Shown: positions 8,541-17,439 of the stretch, in pieces | Numbering within the stretch: position 1 is the stretch's first letter | Layout: each line of letters begins with the position of its first letter | Assembly: GCA_937910665.1 (NCBI GenBank) | Contig: CALEPR010000094.1 | Span: 1 to 25,213 of the forward strand | Length of the DNA stretch: 25,213 bases | Direction of reading: 5' to 3' | From: an uncultured Selenomonadales bacterium | Lineage (GTDB): Bacteria > Bacillota > Negativicutes > Selenomonadales > Selenomonadaceae | Position numbers and translations under genes: made by a program | The notes under the pieces: model-generated | The model's database searches: none | What the model was told of the DNA's origin: nothing | What the model saw: the letters and a program-made list of their open reading frames with translations, nothing else

Positions 8541-10525
8541 CATTTCTTCTTTGTCGAAAAATCCGGCTTGCCTTTATTATCTCGTGCTGTAGTCTTACAT
8601 TCAGGAAAATCGCTACAACCCCAAAAATATCCTTTTTTACCTTTGCGCCGAATCATCGACTTTCCACAACTCGGACACAGCACAGAATTTTCTGATGGAA
8701 TAATTTCAGACATTTTTGCTTTGTCCAAAAGTGCCGATAAACTTTGTAATTGACCGAGATAAAATTTGTCAAAAGATTCGTAACCAGCGGCGACTTCCTC
8801 CAATTCCTTTTCCCAGACCGCTGTTGTATCAGGATAAATAATTTCGTCAGGCAAAATTTTTACTGCCATCCGCGCTTTTTCCGTCGGCTCAAAAAATTTC
8901 CCTGCCAATTTCAAAAATCCCGAAGTCTGAAGTTTTTCGATGATTCCTGCTCGTGTTGCCTCCGTGCCAATCCCCGAACATTCCTTGAGTTCAGCTTTCA
9001 AGGTATCATTTCTGACATATTTATAAATTTCCCTCATCGCTTGCAACAAAGTTGACGGAGTGAATTTTGTCGGCGGCTTTGTCGTTTTTTCGACAATTTT
9101 CCCCGAAATATATTTTACCGATTCGCCTTCGTGTACCGGCGGCAAATTTGTTTCAATTTCCTCATCGTCGTGGATAAAATTTTTATAAATCTCTTTCCAG
9201 CCGAGTTTAATAATTTGCTTGCCTTTGCCGACAAATTTTTCATCATCAAAACAGATTGTAATTTTTGTAGATTTAAATTCGTGCGGCGGATAAAACTGCG
9301 CCAAATATGCTTGCGCCACCATTAAATACAAATTTTGTTCGACTTCGTTCAGCTTTTCAAAATCTGCAGAAATTCTTGTCGGAATAATTGCGTGGTGAGC
9401 TGAAATTTTTTTATCGTTCCATACGCGGCTTTTGATATTCAAATCAGCACATTTTACCAACTCAGAAAAATTTTTGTTTGGCAAATTTTTCAAGTGAGCC
9501 AAAATCTCCGCCGCATCACCAAACTGATTTTCAGGCAAAAATTCGCAATCTGAGCGCGGATATGTCGTTAATTTCTTTTCGTAGAGCGACTGCATTGTAT
9601 CAAGAACCATTTGTGGTGAGTAGCTGAATTTTTTTCCTGCCTCAATCTGCAAACTTGACAGCGAATAAGGTAACCGTTGACTTTCAGATTTATTTTTTTC
9701 CTCAACGCTTATAATGTTTCCTTGAGTCCCGCAAGAATTAAATTTTTCAAGAAAATCGTCCGCAACCTTTTTATTCAACAGCCGTCCTTCGCTATCCAAA
9801 TTTTGAATTTTGTCCGACATCTGCCAAATTGTAGGAATGTCGCCGAAATTATTTTTGAAAATCGTTTTGATAACGTAATGAGTGACCGGCTGAAATTTTG
9901 CAATTTTCTCCTCGCGACGAACTACCAAAGCCATTGTGGGAGTCATGACGCGCCCGACCGAAATATTTTCATAACCAGCTTGCCGCGCTTTGATGGTGTA
10001 TGCTCGCGACAAATTCATTCCAACCAACCAATCAGCCCGACTTCTCCCTAACGCCGCATTTTTCAAGCCTTGAAAATCTTTGTTGTCACGCAAACTATTC
10101 AGCGATTGGCGAACAGATTTTTCATCCAGTGCGTTGAGTAAAATTCTTTGCACCGGCTTTTTGTTTCCTACAAAATCCAAAACTTCATCAACAAGCAACT
10201 GACCTTCGCGGTCTGGGTCTCCTGCATTTACAATCGTCGTTGCCTTGCCAATTAAGTCTCGAACAATTTTGAACTGTTTAGCCGCATCCGTTTTTACTTT
10301 TAACTTCCAGTGACTTGGAACAATCGGCAAATCCTCCATTCGCCACTTCTGATATTTTTCGTCATACTCGCTCGGATTCAACTGCTCCAAAATGTGACCG
10401 AAACACCAAGTTACAATTTCATTGCCGCCGTTGAGACTAATGTAGCCTTCAGCACTTTTTCCTGTGCCGATTCCTGCCGCGATTGCTCGTGCCAACGACG
10501 GCTTTTCCGCAATAAAAAGTTTCAT
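8540..10525 (-). CDS. topB: DNA topoisomerase III (mobile-element type)
   Basis: A type IA topoisomerase of 661 residues, which relaxes or decatenates DNA through a transient 5'-phosphotyrosine bond. It has the TOPRIM start MKLFIAEKPSLARAIA, the acidic GDPDREG motif (about 103-109), SVGRVMTPT, and the active-site TTYPRSD with Tyr322. A single C-terminal zinc ribbon has Cys617, 620, 637 and 643. The start at 10525 has GGAGG upstream; a TTG at 10567 would add 14 residues not seen in the family. Topoisomerases of this class are common in conjugative elements, where they may help resolve transfer intermediates. It is followed by the TnpV-like gene after a palindrome. Confidence 0.95.
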   Translation of the reverse strand: MKLFIAEKPSLARAIAAGIGTGKSAEGYISLNGGNEIVTWCFGHILEQLNPSEYDEKYQKWRMEDLPIVPSHWKLKVKTDAAKQFKIVRDLIGKATTIVNAGDPDREGQLLVDEVLDFVGNKKPVQRILLNALDEKSVRQSLNSLRDNKDFQGLKNAALGRSRADWLVGMNLSRAYTIKARQAGYENISVGRVMTPTMALVVRREEKIAKFQPVTHYVIKTIFKNNFGDIPTIWQMSDKIQNLDSEGRLLNKKVADDFLEKFNSCGTQGNIISVEEKNKSESQRLPYSLSSLQIEAGKKFSYSPQMVLDTMQSLYEKKLTTYPRSDCEFLPENQFGDAAEILAHLKNLPNKNFSELVKCADLNIKSRVWNDKKISAHHAIIPTRISADFEKLNEVEQNLYLMVAQAYLAQFYPPHEFKSTKITICFDDEKFVGKGKQIIKLGWKEIYKNFIHDDEEIETNLPPVHEGESVKYISGKIVEKTTKPPTKFTPSTLLQAMREIYKYVRNDTLKAELKECSGIGTEATRAGIIEKLQTSGFLKLAGKFFEPTEKARMAVKILPDEIIYPDTTAVWEKELEEVAAGYESFDKFYLGQLQSLSALLDKAKMSEIIPSENSVLCPSCGKSMIRRKGKKGYFWGCSDFPECKTTARDNKGKPDFSTKKK

Positions 10526-10559
10526 TTTGCGCCTCCAAACTTTAAATTTTGTCAACGCA

Positions 10560-10577
10560 AAAATCATACATGATTTT
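10560..10577 (-). promoter_or_regulatory. Inverted repeat in the topB leader
   Basis: AAAATCAT (10560-10567) and ATGATTTT (10570-10577) are perfect 8-bp arms with a 2-bp centre. They lie between the 26-nt leader box and the topB ribosome binding site, mirroring the arrangement before the giant gene. Confidence 0.55.
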
Positions 10578-10584
10578 CAGCCGC

Positions 10585-10610
10585 TCAAAATCTTATTTTT
10601 TTGCTTTTTA
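10585..10610 (-). repeat. 26-nt leader box, copy 2
   Basis: Near-identical to 8175-8200 (one mismatch). It begins at the stop codon of the AbiH-family gene and lies upstream of topB. No third copy was noticed in the window. Confidence 0.8.
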
Positions 10611-11825
10611 AGAGGGTAGCATTATTTCATTTTGGGATTTTAAAATAATTTTCGGACTGAAATCATTGTTGATGTAACGATAAAATTTATCGTCGCCTAA
10701 AATTCTATACAAATTGGTTATTTTGGACTGTTTGTCAGCATCATTGTAGTAGAAAATCGTTACATTATCTGCCGATTCCATTATATTTAAGAGAATATAT
10801 CTGTCGCTAAGTGCTAAAGAATGACCGATGATGTAGACAGCGTTGGAACTGTCACAAATATTTTTTCCATCATCATTTTGGTATAATGTATTTTCTTTAG
10901 TGTTCATCCACGAATGGTGTCTATATTGAAAATCATACAATATCCTTTGAACATTTTTGAAAAACCAATGTGCATTATCGTCAAGATATGACCTGTCTTC
11001 TGCTGAAAAAGGATTTTCCACACCTAATACTATGTGTCTGTCGTTCAAACTCCCATTCACATAGTATATTTCAGCTTTTGGATTGTAGATTTTTGAAATA
11101 TCTGTGTAATTGAAACTAATGATATGGCTTACATAAAACCCGTCACCAATATCACCAGAAAATTTAAAAACACGATTTTCAGTCTCATGGTAAAATTTAT
11201 CTACAACGGACAAATAAAAGTTGAGCAACGAATTAAATTTTTCCAACTGCTCAAACAGACATTGGAACATTTCACTTTTAAATTTATCGTTGGGAATATT
11301 GTTTAATTTTTGAATATGTTTTCTTAAAGTATTAAAGTAAAAATTTTTGGGACTTTTGTCGCTCCCACTGCGATATGGAACAAGAAAGTTAAAAATTGAT
11401 TTGTGGTGGATGTTTTTTAAATCATTAAAATTTCGTAACATAATTGCGAGTTCACTCTCAATATCAATCCAACGAAATTCATACTCCAATTCTTGCCTAA
11501 ATGCATAGACACAAATAAAGTACATCAACCAATCATTGTTTACAAAATGATTCAACTCGGAAGTGTCCAAAAACTGTTTTATATGTTCAATATTTTCATC
11601 AAAAATAGACTTCACCTCTTTATTATGTGCTGGATTAGTCAAAATATGATCCAATGCAGACTGTTCAAGTTCAAAATAGTTTACATCATTCCAAGCACCC
11701 CAACTTCTCCAATTCGGACATAATTCTTTTACGCATAACGTCATAAAGTACAAGAAATCACTGTACCTTGTTGGTAAATTATGTGCCAAATCAAAGCCGT
11801 TGCCGACAACTAAAATTTTTTTCAT
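10608..11825 (-). CDS. AbiH-family phage abortive-infection protein
   Basis: A 405-residue protein of the AbiH family, first described as a lactococcal abortive-infection factor. Motifs: ILVVGNGFDLAHNLPTRYSD at the N-terminus (a nucleotide-binding-like start), WIDIESEL near 119, SFNYTD at 237-242, NGSL at 257-260, and GHSLALSDRYIL at 334-345. These are the usual landmarks and the length is normal for the family. The biochemical activity is not known to me. The ATG at 11825 has GAGG about 7 nt upstream. It lies 24 bp after the stop of the LlaJI-like nuclease gene, so it appears to be the last gene of the defence operon. Confidence 0.9.
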   Translation of the reverse strand: MKKILVVGNGFDLAHNLPTRYSDFLYFMTLCVKELCPNWRSWGAWNDVNYFELEQSALDHILTNPAHNKEVKSIFDENIEHIKQFLDTSELNHFVNNDWLMYFICVYAFRQELEYEFRWIDIESELAIMLRNFNDLKNIHHKSIFNFLVPYRSGSDKSPKNFYFNTLRKHIQKLNNIPNDKFKSEMFQCLFEQLEKFNSLLNFYLSVVDKFYHETENRVFKFSGDIGDGFYVSHIISFNYTDISKIYNPKAEIYYVNGSLNDRHIVLGVENPFSAEDRSYLDDNAHWFFKNVQRILYDFQYRHHSWMNTKENTLYQNDDGKNICDSSNAVYIIGHSLALSDRYILLNIMESADNVTIFYYNDADKQSKITNLYRILGDDKFYRYINNDFSPKIILKSQNEIMLPS

Positions 11826-11849
11826 TATTTTCCTCGCTTCGATAAAAAA

Positions 11850-13091
11850 CTACCTTGTGATTTTACGATTTCGGACTTGCTCTATACAATCTGCCAAATC
11901 GCTCCTGTGCCTTTCGGAAATTGTCAGGTAGTTGTACAGTAAAAATCGGGTATCAACGACAATTCCTTGCACTCGTTCGTAGTAATGAATATTTTTCTTC
12001 CAATCACCGACAGCCTCACCGAAATTTCCAAATATAGAGTGCAATCCAAATTTATTATCGTTCATATTGTATGGCAGAAGAAACGCATTGAATAAATTTT
12101 CACTGGATATACGGTCGTTATGTTGAGCGATGTACTCGCCATAGGTAATTTGCTTGTTGATGTCTGAACTTCTTGGTAAATCTGTAATTTTTCCATTCTG
12201 CCCATACTTGTAGTATTTTGCGTCCAGTACATAAATTTTATCGTTGTAAATCATAATTGAATCGGGAAAAAGAGAGCTACCGTCTTTTTCTTCTCCATAA
12301 TACAATCGCCAATGTGTTCGCGGAAAATATTCTGCCTTATTTTCTACTCCAAATGCCGTATCAATCACACTCTCCCAAACTCGCTCAAAATAATCAGTAC
12401 CAAAAGAATAATTATCTTCTGCGGTCTGCTCGTCCATGTACCTCAAAATATTTAGCATCGCTCCAAATAATTCCTGTTCGTTGTCATTGTGCGAATGAGA
12501 TATTTTTTTGCTCAAAATTTGAATCGACTCCTTGACTGAAGGATGCTGTCCCGGTAATTCAGGTTTATTTGCTATGTACAGCCAGCCCAACTTGTCAAAG
12601 GCTTCATAGACGCAAAATTTATGAATCTGTGTGATTTGCTTGTTCACATTAGGATTGGAGTGACGAGCAACGGTGTTGGCAAATATTAAACTGCCATTCT
12701 TTACAAAACCTTTTTGAGTTCGGAGTGTTCGCGACCAAGATATTTGTCCATTCGCACCAACTTTATAATCGAAATCAGATTCAATGTAGTATCTGCCGTC
12801 ATTCAAAAATTTTGTAATAACTTTCAAATAAGCGTGAATCGGAAATTCTACATTTTGCATAGGCTCAAAATTATTTGCAGAAATTGAACCGCCTACTTTT
12901 GTAAAGGTGTAGAGGATTCTGAACAAAGTTATAATGTCTTCGCGCAAAATTTTTTCATCGTCTGCTAAATGCCAGCCAATAGGAAAATAAATTTCCGCAC
13001 TTTTGGTATCCGCCTTAATTCCGACAAATCTGTTCCCACCTTCCCCAGAAATGTGGCATCTGTCGCGAAGAGTTTTTTCAAAATCGTTCAA
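11850..13091 (-). CDS. LlaJI-type restriction endonuclease subunit (R2-like)
   Basis: A 413-residue protein matching the LlaJI/BsuMI-type restriction subunit that works with a McrB-like NTPase. The nuclease core is near the C-terminus: an upstream Glu in the FERVWESV helix (about 236-243), then Pro-Asp at 276-277 and Asp-Ala-Lys at 290-292 (LFPDSIMIYNDKIYVLDAKY), the PD-(D/E)xK pattern. It ends with a basic tail. The start is a TTG at 13091 with AGGTG about 7 nt upstream, 13 bp after the stop of the McrB-like gene. It should cut DNA when its partner translocates or assembles on unmethylated sites. The catalytic residues look intact. The LlaJI assignment rests on architecture and neighbours as well as motif. 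Confidence 0.8.
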   Translation of the reverse strand: MNDFEKTLRDRCHISGEGGNRFVGIKADTKSAEIYFPIGWHLADDEKILREDIITLFRILYTFTKVGGSISANNFEPMQNVEFPIHAYLKVITKFLNDGRYYIESDFDYKVGANGQISWSRTLRTQKGFVKNGSLIFANTVARHSNPNVNKQITQIHKFCVYEAFDKLGWLYIANKPELPGQHPSVKESIQILSKKISHSHNDNEQELFGAMLNILRYMDEQTAEDNYSFGTDYFERVWESVIDTAFGVENKAEYFPRTHWRLYYGEEKDGSSLFPDSIMIYNDKIYVLDAKYYKYGQNGKITDLPRSSDINKQITYGEYIAQHNDRISSENLFNAFLLPYNMNDNKFGLHSIFGNFGEAVGDWKKNIHYYERVQGIVVDTRFLLYNYLTISERHRSDLADCIEQVRNRKITR

Positions 13092-13104
13092 ATTCGTTCA
13101 CCTA

Positions 13105-15051
13105 TTATTTGAAAAAAATATCCTGCACACTTTGCCTGAAAATTGAAAAACGCTCACGACCGTCAGAAAATACAAAGCGACGTATAACCGATTCCAGACT
13201 GCTAAAAGAGCTGTCGAATAAATCTTGTGAATTAAATTTAAACGCATCGTCCCAAAGATACTTGATAACTTTTTCAGCAAACTTACGATTCTGTTTGAAG
13301 TCTTCGCGCATTTGAGAAAGAGCAATTTTTTCTTCCTCAGTAATTTTTGAATCACGCTCAGCAAGTAAAAGTTCTTCATATTTTTGCAGGTCTAAATTTC
13401 TATACTGCAAATCATTCTCGTGAACAAAATAAACGCCCATCCGCTTATCTTCAGCAGATGCCAATTTATTTTTGTTGTCGAGAATAAAATTATTGACGCT
13501 CTCACAAAAATGTCGCCAAGTAACACCCGTGTCCAAAATTTCAGCACTCGCGAGGGAAGGACGAACATTTTTAAAAGAATTTTCAATCAACCGCATATTC
13601 CATCGACGCTGAAAAGCCGTGTCCAATGTAAAAACATTTTGGTCTGATGTGTTCATTGTTCCTATGATTGATAAATTCGACGGTATACGAATTTTGTGAT
13701 TGCCGTTGCCATAAATTTCAACAGCCATGTTGCGATTTGAAATTTCATACTCGCTTGTTCCCGCAGGATAAATTACGCCGTTAATGGTTTTAGGTTCAAT
13801 CATCCTATCGAGCAACTGAAAAACTTCGCCAAAAATCGCCGGAGCGTTGCCACGATTTATTTCCTCAATAATGAGAATGTATTCATCGGTGGGATTTTGA
13901 TAAGCGTCTCGCAAAATTGAAGTGAACGGTCCGGGAGAAAATTTATAAGTTACATCTCCGTCATCAACATCAGGCAAAATTTGTCCGATAAACTCGGCGT
14001 ATGTATAGTCAGGGTGAAATACGAGTCTTTCAACTTTGGAATTTTTGCGGCAATACTCATGCTCGATAGTCCAACTTTTCCCTGAACCAGGCACACCGTA
14101 AAGTATAACATTCACGCCAACACTTACCCTGCTTGATTCAGAAATTTCAGGAATGTCAACTTCAGAATCCATCCTTACTGTATCCTCAAATTCAAATTCT
14201 TTCATCTCTGAAAGTCTGAGAAAATTTTCTACTCTACGCTGATAATTTTGCAAATCTTTAACATCAGAATTAAGTGATACGCTACCCGAAGAATATTTCA
14301 AGTACGGATTCATATCATCGAACAACAAATTTTTCAATATTCTTAATGTGCCTTTAGGTTCACTGTCGCCGTTAATATCGACTTCGGATTGTGTCTCTAA
14401 AATTTTTAAATATAAACTGTTCTGATTGAAGATGACAGGAGTATCGCCATCAAGCATTTTGAATACAGCATTTTCGGACAAGAGCGACAAAAGTTTTGAT
14501 AAATTTTTTGCCGCCGTCTCATCAGTCTGAATTTTCATTCCCATCCACGACAAAATAACCTTGTAATAATTTCGTTTGTCCTCGCTAATTAAGCAATGAA
14601 TAATATCAACATTCGATGTGTAGAGAAATTTCTTTGGAAAACGTCTGCCACCAGAACGTTCAAGAGTAGTTCTATCGTCATCGACAAAACGAACAACTGC
14701 AATTTTCCAAATCAACTCAAAAGCTACAATCAAAGCCTCAAGCTGAGATTTAAAAAGCTGATTATTGTTGATTTTTTCAATCAAAATCTCCAAATCTATG
14801 TTGTCGTTACTACAAATATCTACGACCGATTTTTTAATAGCCACCTCGACATCATCCGCTAAAATTATACCCGAGCCACTCTGCTTTGAATAAATAACTT
14901 CGCTTGGATAGTCCAACGACTCCCAAATTAAAATTACCAAAGCCAATGTACTTTTAACATTCGGCAAAGATGATTTTATAGCCAGCTTAGGCTCTTGCCG
15001 TTTATAACGTTTCATGGGAGCAGGACGTATCTTTTTTTCTTCAGAACTCAA
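13105..15051 (-). CDS. McrB-like AAA+ NTPase restriction subunit (LlaJI R1-like)
   Basis: A 648-residue protein whose N-terminal ~300 residues are unassigned and could bind DNA or the target sequence. The C-terminal half is an McrB-type AAA+ motor: Walker A GVPGSGKS at 319-326, then IIEEINRGNAPAIFGEVFQL at 394-413 (Walker B with the McrB signature), GTMNTSDQ at 463-470 and AFQRRW at 478-483. In McrBC and LlaJI systems such a motor uses GTP or ATP and drives the partner nuclease, here the next gene. I place the start at TTG 15051 because GGAGGG ends 8 nt upstream, one base after the methyltransferase stop. The ATG at 15075 is possible but has no comparable signal. Confidence 0.88.
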   Translation of the reverse strand: MSSEEKKIRPAPMKRYKRQEPKLAIKSSLPNVKSTLALVILIWESLDYPSEVIYSKQSGSGIILADDVEVAIKKSVVDICSNDNIDLEILIEKINNNQLFKSQLEALIVAFELIWKIAVVRFVDDDRTTLERSGGRRFPKKFLYTSNVDIIHCLISEDKRNYYKVILSWMGMKIQTDETAAKNLSKLLSLLSENAVFKMLDGDTPVIFNQNSLYLKILETQSEVDINGDSEPKGTLRILKNLLFDDMNPYLKYSSGSVSLNSDVKDLQNYQRRVENFLRLSEMKEFEFEDTVRMDSEVDIPEISESSRVSVGVNVILYGVPGSGKSWTIEHEYCRKNSKVERLVFHPDYTYAEFIGQILPDVDDGDVTYKFSPGPFTSILRDAYQNPTDEYILIIEEINRGNAPAIFGEVFQLLDRMIEPKTINGVIYPAGTSEYEISNRNMAVEIYGNGNHKIRIPSNLSIIGTMNTSDQNVFTLDTAFQRRWNMRLIENSFKNVRPSLASAEILDTGVTWRHFCESVNNFILDNKNKLASAEDKRMGVYFVHENDLQYRNLDLQKYEELLLAERDSKITEEEKIALSQMREDFKQNRKFAEKVIKYLWDDAFKFNSQDLFDSSFSSLESVIRRFVFSDGRERFSIFRQSVQDIFFK

Positions 15052-15052
15052 T

Positions 15053-16165
15053 TTAGCCACCCTCCAAAATATCATTCATAACCACTTCTGCTATCGCACT
15101 TGCCAAACGTGGTGGGACAGCATTTCCAACCTGTTTCATTTGAGAATTTTTGTTACCAATAAAAACAAAGTCATCAGGAAACGATTGTATTCGAGCGGCT
15201 TCGCGGACGGTAATGGCACGATTTAAAAAAGGATGAGTAAATTTGCCAGATGAAGGAGTATCAAAACGCGTAGTAATGGTCACAGATACTTCATTTTTAC
15301 GCATTCGCGTCCACGTCCCGCTGTAAATGGATTTCGTCAAATGTTCTTCTGGCAGAACATCTCTTCCAGCGTTGGGGGGTATCATAGAGAGTCTCTCTAA
15401 AGTGATTTTGGAATGTTTCGTTGCGACATGATTGTGGAGAGTGTTGTTATTACCACGCAATTCATTTTGATAATCACTTTGTGGACTATAACGATATGCC
15501 TGTTCCTCTTCGCCTTCACCAGATTCCAAATATGCCAAATCACTGATAGCATCCCAAATAGTTACATTTGGCAAAGTAGGAACAGGTAAACTCAATGGAG
15601 TATTTTTATATGAACCGATAATTACGGCACGTTTTCGATTTTGCGGCACTCCATAATCTGCGGCATTTAAAATTCCCATTGTCAAACGATAGCCCATAGA
15701 AGAAAAAATTTCTTCAATTTCTTTGCGAAAAAAACCATTTTCCGTAGTCAAAAGATTGGGTACATTCTCCATGACAAAATATTTAGGATTGAGAAAATCC
15801 ACCGCCTTGACGTAATATTCAAACAAAAAATTACGCTCATCATAAATAGATTTTCTTTGTCCTTTTTGCGAAAAACCTTGACACGGAGGTCCGCCTATTA
15901 CCACATCAATTTTTCCAACATAATTCTCAAACGTCTTTTCTAAATCTATTTGTCTTATGTCTCCAATGAGCATTTTTGTACGAGGATGATTGCTCTTGTA
16001 TGCTGTAGCTATCGTCGGTTCAAACTCATTGGCTACAACAATATCAAATCCGACATCTTCAAATCCCAGCGATAAGCCGCCTACTCCCGCAAATAAATCT
16101 ACCGCTTTTGGCTTATACTTTCGTGTCGCGTATTCTCTCAGAGGCAATTTTGAAGTATTCCTCAT
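15053..16165 (-). CDS. C5-cytosine DNA methyltransferase
   Basis: A 370-residue m5C methyltransferase with the full motif set: VDLFAGVGGLSLGF (motif I, about 22-35), GGPPCQGFSQ with catalytic Cys95 (IV), MENVPN with Glu133 (VI), QNRKRAVIIGS (VIII) and QVGNAVPPRLA (X). It transfers a methyl group from SAM to cytosine and should protect host sites from the nuclease encoded downstream. The ATG at 16165 has GGAG about 11 nt upstream and lies inside the previous methyltransferase gene, giving a 53-bp out-of-frame overlap. The next gene's TTG starts one base after its stop, so translation is probably coupled. The recognition sequence cannot be read from the protein. Confidence 0.95.
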   Translation of the reverse strand: MRNTSKLPLREYATRKYKPKAVDLFAGVGGLSLGFEDVGFDIVVANEFEPTIATAYKSNHPRTKMLIGDIRQIDLEKTFENYVGKIDVVIGGPPCQGFSQKGQRKSIYDERNFLFEYYVKAVDFLNPKYFVMENVPNLLTTENGFFRKEIEEIFSSMGYRLTMGILNAADYGVPQNRKRAVIIGSYKNTPLSLPVPTLPNVTIWDAISDLAYLESGEGEEEQAYRYSPQSDYQNELRGNNNTLHNHVATKHSKITLERLSMIPPNAGRDVLPEEHLTKSIYSGTWTRMRKNEVSVTITTRFDTPSSGKFTHPFLNRAITVREAARIQSFPDDFVFIGNKNSQMKQVGNAVPPRLASAIAEVVMNDILEGG

Positions 16166-16838
16166 TCAACTCAACTCCAATGAAATCTCGTTTCGTCTTC
16201 TTAGCAACCACGCCTGTTGTGCCACTTCCCATGAAAGGGTCTAAAACACAATCGTTGGGATTCGACAAAATTTCTACAAAATGCTGGATTAAACTTTCAG
16301 GTTTCTGCGTTGGATGTTTACCATATTTTCGCTCACCCATAGGTGCTACAGAGGTCTCAATAAAATCATGGAATAACGCACCTCCGTTATTAAATGTCCC
16401 TGTTCTTTTTTTGAAAGTGAAATACACCCAAGCCTCCGTAGAGTTTACGAAATGCAAATTCATATTACGCGGCATAGGATTAGTTTTGTGCCATATTCCT
16501 GTAGTTTTGTAGTAGAATCCATATTTTCCGGCAATCTCAATGAGTGTCTCAACTTTGATAATTGACATAAAAATTATCGCCGCTCCACCCTTTTTCAAAA
16601 CTCTTGCAGAGGAATCAAAAAATTTGTCCATAGACTCTGCCCACTCACTAAAATTCATGTTGTCCCAACCTGCTGAACCAAAAAAATTTTTTCTCATGTT
16701 CTTTAGGTTGGTGTCTCGATTTTTCATAAAAATTCCGAGATTGTAAGGCGGGTCAGTTACAATTAAATCAACAGAATTTCTCTCTATCTGTTGAAGAGCC
16801 AAAATACAATCTTTGTTATACAATTTTATTGCGGACAT
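16113..16838 (-). CDS. DNA amino-methyltransferase (N6-adenine or N4-cytosine), beta class
   Basis: A 241-residue methyltransferase in which the catalytic motif DPPYNL (29-34) precedes the SAM-binding motif DPFMGSGTT (200-208), the order of the beta class. HPTQKP (175-180) is also typical. DPPY favours N6-adenine over N4-cytosine but does not prove it. It is the first enzyme of the defence operon, 24 bp after the HTH gene, with AAGGAAG upstream of its ATG. Paired with the C5 methyltransferase it likely modifies the two strands of an asymmetric site, as two-methylase LlaJI/BsuMI-like systems do. There the pair I remember is two C5 enzymes, so an amino-methyltransferase here would be a variation. 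Confidence 0.92.
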   Translation of the reverse strand: MSAIKLYNKDCILALQQIERNSVDLIVTDPPYNLGIFMKNRDTNLKNMRKNFFGSAGWDNMNFSEWAESMDKFFDSSARVLKKGGAAIIFMSIIKVETLIEIAGKYGFYYKTTGIWHKTNPMPRNMNLHFVNSTEAWVYFTFKKRTGTFNNGGALFHDFIETSVAPMGERKYGKHPTQKPESLIQHFVEILSNPNDCVLDPFMGSGTTGVVAKKTKRDFIGVELNEEYFKIASERIRDTKV

Positions 16839-16862
16839 AAAAACTTCCTTCTTGTGTCAATG

Positions 16863-17105
16863 TCAATCACATTTTGCACTATTGCCGCTGTGAACCCAGT
16901 CGTCCAATTCAGATATTTTAAATTTCCACAATCTGCCAAGTTGATGAGCAGGTAAATCTTGCTTTTGCTTTATCCACTTCCGCAGAGTCACAGGCTTAAT
17001 ATTAAGATATTCTGCCGCTTTTTCAAGACTGATATAACTGTCCTCTAATTTGCTTTCCAACGACTGCACCTCCAATCTTGAAAACTTGTGTTTTGAGTGT
17101 AGCAT
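16863..17105 (-). CDS. Excisionase-type HTH DNA-binding protein
   Basis: An 80-residue protein with a winged HTH of the HTH_17/excisionase family: SLEKAAEYLNIKPVTLRKWI followed by a short wing and GRLWKFKISELDDWV. It is the first gene of the restriction operon, directly behind the promoter at 17160-17187. It could be a control protein for the R-M genes, a transcriptional regulator acting on the repeats in 17106-17471, or a remnant of an excisionase. No integrase is next to it, which favours regulation. The ATG at 17105 has AAGAAAG upstream, a weak but usable site. Confidence 0.82.
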   Translation of the reverse strand: MLHSKHKFSRLEVQSLESKLEDSYISLEKAAEYLNIKPVTLRKWIKQKQDLPAHQLGRLWKFKISELDDWVHSGNSAKCD

Positions 17106-17159
17106 ATTCTTTCTTTTTATGCAAGTTTTCTGTTACAAAATGGTATTTACAAATATATT

Positions 17160-17187
17160 TTTATACGATATACTGTCAAAGTGTCAA
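17160..17187 (-). promoter_or_regulatory. Consensus promoter of the restriction/defence operon
   Basis: Minus strand: TTGACA (plus 17182-17187), 16-bp spacer, TATAAA (plus 17160-17165). The -35 box lies inside the first 13-bp repeat, so a protein bound to the repeat would block it. Transcription would begin about 45 bp before the ATG at 17105. Confidence 0.7.
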
Positions 17188-17439
17188 GTGTGCTATACAG
17201 CACGCAGACAACAAAAAAGGCAGTGTCTAAAGTGTCCGAGACACTGTCAAAAATACTGTAAAAATCAAGGTTTGTAAATTAGGTGTGTGTCAAATGTGCC
17301 ATGAGTTTTAATCTTATTTGCGCAAGCTCATCATTCGATAAAAATTTAATGTAAATTTCTGCTCTTCAAAGTGTCAATAGTGCCAATAGCTCTGTTGACG
17401 TAGAAGCATTTTATACGTTTTAGATGTGTCAAGTGTGCC
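17182..17439 (+). repeat. Four 13-bp direct repeats, consensus TGTCAAGTGTGCC
   Basis: Copies: 17182-17194 (TGTCAAGTGTGCT), 17288-17300 (TGTCAAATGTGCC), 17372-17384 (TGTCAATAGTGCC) and 17427-17439 (TGTCAAGTGTGCC). Start-to-start distances are 106, 84 and 55 bp, roughly whole helical turns. All are in one orientation. A partial TGTCAA also occurs at 17174-17179. Confidence 0.8.
17221..17246. repeat. Inverted repeat CAGTGTCT / AGACACTG
   Basis: CAGTGTCT (17221-17228) and AGACACTG (17239-17246) form a perfect 8-bp stem with a 10-nt loop. A nested alternative is AGTGTC (17231-17236) with GACACT (17240-17245). No T-run follows, so it is not an obvious terminator. It shares the GTGTC core with the direct repeats. 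Confidence 0.6.
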
